Part shown: positions 60,901 through 64,000 of the stretch, piece by piece
Layout of the letters: the number at the start of each line of letters is the position of its first letter
Numbering within the stretch: the first letter of the stretch is position 1
Source: Neospora caninum Liverpool
Lineage: Eukaryota; Apicomplexa; Conoidasida; Eucoccidiorida; Sarcocystidae
DNA: 64,000 bases
Assembly: GCF_000208865.1 (NCBI RefSeq)
Contig: NC_018394.1
Coordinates: forward strand, 1,695,635 to 1,759,634
Direction: 5' to 3'
Translations under genes and position numbers: made by a program
Notes under the pieces: model-generated
The model's input: only the letters and a program-made list of their open reading frames with translations
Told to the model about the DNA's origin: nothing
Databases searched by the model: none

Positions 60901-63900
60901 AAAAACCCTCTATACACTCGATTTTCGTAGGCGTCTCGTGGAGACCCGAAAACCAACTGAGATGGTAGGGCCCTCCGGGGCAACAGAAAAGAACACCGTT
61001 TCTCCGAAGCAAACAGGCAACACTTCACATTTTCTTCTTCCCTCTCGACTCCACCTCCACAGCTCAACCGCTGCTCAACTGAACGACGTCCATTTCCACC
61101 TATATGTATATATATATATAGATATGTATTTATTTTTATTTTTTGCATAAATATGTATGTATGCGTATAGCTGGATGTGCCCTTCCTGCTGTTGTATATC
61201 CACGGGATTTATCCATCGGTCTCATCTGTCTCCGTGCCTGGTTCTTCCTGCCTCGTAGTGCTCGCCAAAAGGTGCGACCGCACCGAGCCACGCACGGTCA
61301 ATGCCGGTCACATTGCATGGGAAATGCTAATCTATTCACTGTTATAAATACGTCTGCATTTTTGTTTATATCTATGTGTGCATATAAGAGTGGACACAGA
61401 TGCGACTCGATGGCGAGTCGCTGGGCGCTGCGGCATCGACGCTCGGGCAGAAAAAACGGACTGTTGCATGTGCGCATGCACCAGTGTCTGGACATTGGTC
61501 TTTTCGCTTGTCTCCTGGAAGACGTACTCTTCAAACACAGCCGGACGCTGCTCCCTCAGCGTCCAGCTGCCGAGACATCGGGCCCAGACTTCCTGCCTGC
61601 GCATCAGAGAGCATCAGAGCAAACCGTCGTGGATCTTTCAGAGAAAAGTTTCCAGCGCGAGCCGGAGGCGCACGCATGCAGGGAGAGACGAAGAGTTGGC
61701 GGACTGAGAGCAAACTCGGTTCTCTGAGAGACGTCCCGACGCGAAGAAGTAGTGAGACAGAGAAATACAAACCATAGAGGGACTGGAGACGGACAAACAC
61801 ACCAAAGACTGGACAGGAACTGAACACATCAAGCGCCGGCAACCGACACGGAGGGAAAACGACAGAAACAAAGAGACACGACGTTCTCAGAGGCAGGCGG
61901 AAGCCCTTTGTGTATGTGTATCTACCAACGTATGGCATCTTGTTTTTTGACGGCTTTTCAGAGGGAAACGAGGAAGACACGGTGAAGAAAAAACACGGAG
62001 ATGGAAGGAAGAAAACGAAAGACGAACCTGAGAGAGTCGGGAATGCCGCGACGAACGAGCCGCTTTAGCGTTCGAAGATCCGAGACGGAAGGATCCCTGT
62101 GCACAAACTCTGCCCACCTGGAGCCAGCGGAGAAGCGGAGAAGACACAAGGAGAAACGCCAGGCGCAGAGCATGACGGGAAGCACGTCGGCAGCGGAAAG
62201 AGAAGAAGAAGGCACGGCGAAAGGGGACCTTTGCGGCGAAAAATAAGCAGACGGAAACGCTAAGGTTGGAGAGGGAGGAGGGGAAGAGGGGCGAGGAGGC
62301 GCATGAAAGACAGGCGAAAAGCAAACGGAGAAGGAGAAACACAGAGGCGGGGCGCGGGACTGTCCCACAGAGACACCTGCATAAACAGGGCGGGCAGTAC
62401 AGGAGGAAAAGGGGAGAAAGGGAGCAGAGAGAGAAGGAGAGAGACAGCGACAGACAGGCGAGAGGCCGAGCGAGAGAGGAAACATTTAAACACGGAGACA
62501 GAGATACCCGAGCAGCAGAAGTGAGTGCGAAAAGGGAGTACACTCTCGCAACTTCTCCAGGCTCTGCCTCGCCGTTCTCCCACTGCGACCTACGTGTCGT
62601 CCCTCTCCCGCGTCTCAGGCTGGACCCTGAGCGAATATTCGCGGAGTTTCAGGCTCAGCCTCTCGGCGTCGTTCACCCGGAAGCCGTAGCGATCAAATTC
62701 CTCTTCTGGTTGTCTTTCGACTGTGCCCGCTGAGAGCTCGAAAGAGAAAGGAGAGAGCGAGGGAGAACAGGAGGAAGAACAAGAGGGAGAACAGGAGGCA
62801 GACGAGGACATGAGATGCGCGTCGTGCGCAACTGGATTTCCTTCACCCACGTTGCTTCGAAAAAGGCCTAGTGCGGAGTCTTTTCCTGTGTCTCCTTCCT
62901 TGCTGTGTTTCTGTCCCTCTGCTCTCTGCGCCGTTGCTTCTGGGAGTTTCTCTCCTGAAGACTCTCCTTCACCGCGTGTCTCTCTCTCGCGCGTTAACGA
63001 CGAGGCCGCCTCTCCGTGGTCTGTTCTCTTCTCGTTCTTCTCTCTTCTGACGACCTCTTCTTCTTGGTGCCCCGCCGGCAGTGCGACATTTCCGCAAACT
63101 CCGGCGACGGCCTCCCTCGTCTCTGTCGCGCACCCGTCGCTTCCTCTTTCTCGCGTCTCTCGCTTCTCCCGAGCAGTGGAAGAGGACGAGGTGGAACCTG
63201 AGGGCCCAGATGGAGCGCCGGAAGAACCGCGTTCCCGAGCTGACTCTTCCACCCTTGAGATGTCGGTTTTGCCGGTCTCGCCAGTGACACAGGACTCGGC
63301 GACTTGCACCAGGCTTTCTCGTCTTGACGTGCTGGAACTGCTTCGCTTCGCAGGCAGACATGCCGATTCTTCAGCGGATAAATCACACGGAACATCGCAG
63401 TCTCCTAGGCTACCCTGGTGTCTGTACGGCGCGCCGGCGCACGGCCAATGAGGCCGAACGGCTTCGCGCTCTCTTCTCGGGTTTGCGCGGTCAGCAATCC
63501 TCGACGCGTCTTCTCCCTTCTGCCGCTCCCTGTCGGACGGAGTCGCGGTGGGCGCAGCCGCCTCTCGTCCGCGTGCTCTCCCGTTCTGAGGAAGAAGAGA
63601 CGAAGCGGCGCCTACGCACGACGGGGCTCTAGAAGACGAGAGACGCGAGCGCTGGGACGCCGACGCGGCGCGCTGCGGGGATCCTGGAGCGGGACCGCCC
63701 TGGGAGTGGGAGAGCGGCGCAGTGGAAACTGCGTTTGTCTGCCCGCGTTCGGTGATGTCTTCACCGGATTCACCGGGTGAGATTCTCTGAGCCCAGGGGA
63801 GCGAGAAGGCAGGAGGGAAGAAGGAAAAGCCAGGAAGAGAAACGAGACTTCTCTCCCGAGGTGAGACCTCTCGCGGCACTCGACTCCCGTCCGGGGCATC

Positions 63901-64000
63901 CTGCACGGAAGAAGACGAAGGCGCAGTCGGGGCAAGATTCGGGGGAGACGTGCGCTCTTCGTCGGCCGTCTCTCTGCGCTTGTCTTTGCCTGCCTCCTTT
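57915..64000 (-). CDS. TBC domain Rab GTPase-activating protein (5' end beyond the window)
   Basis: Eight visible exons on the minus strand: >64000-62594, 62117-62028, 61596-61524, 60847-60791, 60443-60145, 59738-59669, 59239-59078 and 58577-57915. They give 939 in-phase residues. TBC proteins switch off Rab GTPases in membrane traffic by a dual-finger mechanism. Both fingers are visible: the arginine finger IELDLFRTF and the glutamine finger YCQSMN. Other landmarks are LKRLVRRGIPDSLR, EVWARCLGSW, PPDLAFWSLVQLV, FRIWDSLVLEGQKILFRIAL and AFTRIGSLSRRELRRL. The visible N-terminal 460 residues are Ser/Arg/Glu-rich and disordered, ending in EEFDRYGFRVNDAE. The C-terminal 180 residues are basic and disordered. 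The frame is open at the right edge and no ATG is seen, so the start lies outside. The exon 3/exon 4 junction (TAC|GTCTTC to CAG|GACGTC) is the least certain. Which of the organism's several TBC proteins this is cannot be told. Confidence 0.9.
58626..58828. repeat. Long purine-only-type GAGAGG/GGGAGA repeat in a TBC gene intron
   Basis: About 200 bp composed almost wholly of A and G, with nested GGGAGA, GAAAGA and ACGAGAGG units. It lies in the intron between exons 59239-59078 and 58577-57915. The transcript strand is the CT-rich one, and its 3' part lies near the acceptor. Confidence 0.92.
59451..59546. repeat. 32-nt perfect tandem triplication with an internal palindrome
   Basis: Three exact 32-bp copies (59451-59482, 59483-59514, 59515-59546) in the intron between exons 59738-59669 and 59239-59078. 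Each contains the 12-bp palindrome ACGTGGCCACGT. Copies are contiguous with no spacers, so this is not a CRISPR-like array. Confidence 0.95.

Overview
The window reads as nuclear DNA of a tissue-cyst-forming coccidian, most likely Toxoplasma gondii or a very close relative (Hammondia, Neospora). The grounds are intron-rich GT-AG genes, GC-rich coding exons with long low-complexity Ser/Glu/Arg tracts, introns full of (TA)n, (GT)n and purine/pyrimidine repeats, and frequent GCATGC hexamers. Histone H2A and H3 lie head to head. From memory (not checked) this pairing matches the H2A1/H3 locus on T. gondii chromosome VIIb.

Left to right there are eight protein-coding genes. (1) Minus strand, 1731-9330: a large protein with a disordered N-terminus, an F-box and a C-terminal WD40-like region. 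(2) Minus, 15445-21423: a JMJD6-type JmjC oxygenase with an intact Fe(II) triad and a poly-Ser/acidic tail. (3) Minus, 26260-26640: histone H2A. (4) Plus, 27265-27675: histone H3, sharing a 624-bp divergent promoter region with H2A. (5) Minus, 32234-38437: a protein with an F-box-like/leucine-rich region followed by many ankyrin repeats. (6) Minus, 45941-47292: the transcription elongation factor SPT4. (7) Plus, 49898-56009: the 26S proteasome lid subunit RPN5/PSMD12. (8) Minus, 57915 to beyond the right edge: a TBC-domain Rab GTPase-activating protein with both catalytic fingers. Exons were joined by eye from splice signals, reading phase and family conservation. Every gene model closes in frame: 1676, 644, 126, 136, 1381, 145 and 501 codons, plus 939 visible codons for the partial TBC gene.

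Several products are nuclear or chromatin-linked (JMJD6-like, H2A, H3, SPT4) and two or three are linked to ubiquitin and proteasome function (F-box/WD40, possible F-box/LRR/ankyrin, RPN5). They have separate promoters, and nothing suggests an operon or a transferred island.

The most notable observation is a pair of identical 16-nt stem-loops, GGCTTC-ACTA-GAAGCC followed by ACC. One lies downstream of H3 and one downstream of H2A, both in the sense orientation of their gene. They have the geometry of the metazoan histone mRNA 3' stem-loop. Other observations are a dispersed short inverted repeat GGTGT-N4-ACACC that sits even inside coding exons, several intronic minisatellites, and two gene-poor stretches of 6-7.5 kb in which I could not find a gene.
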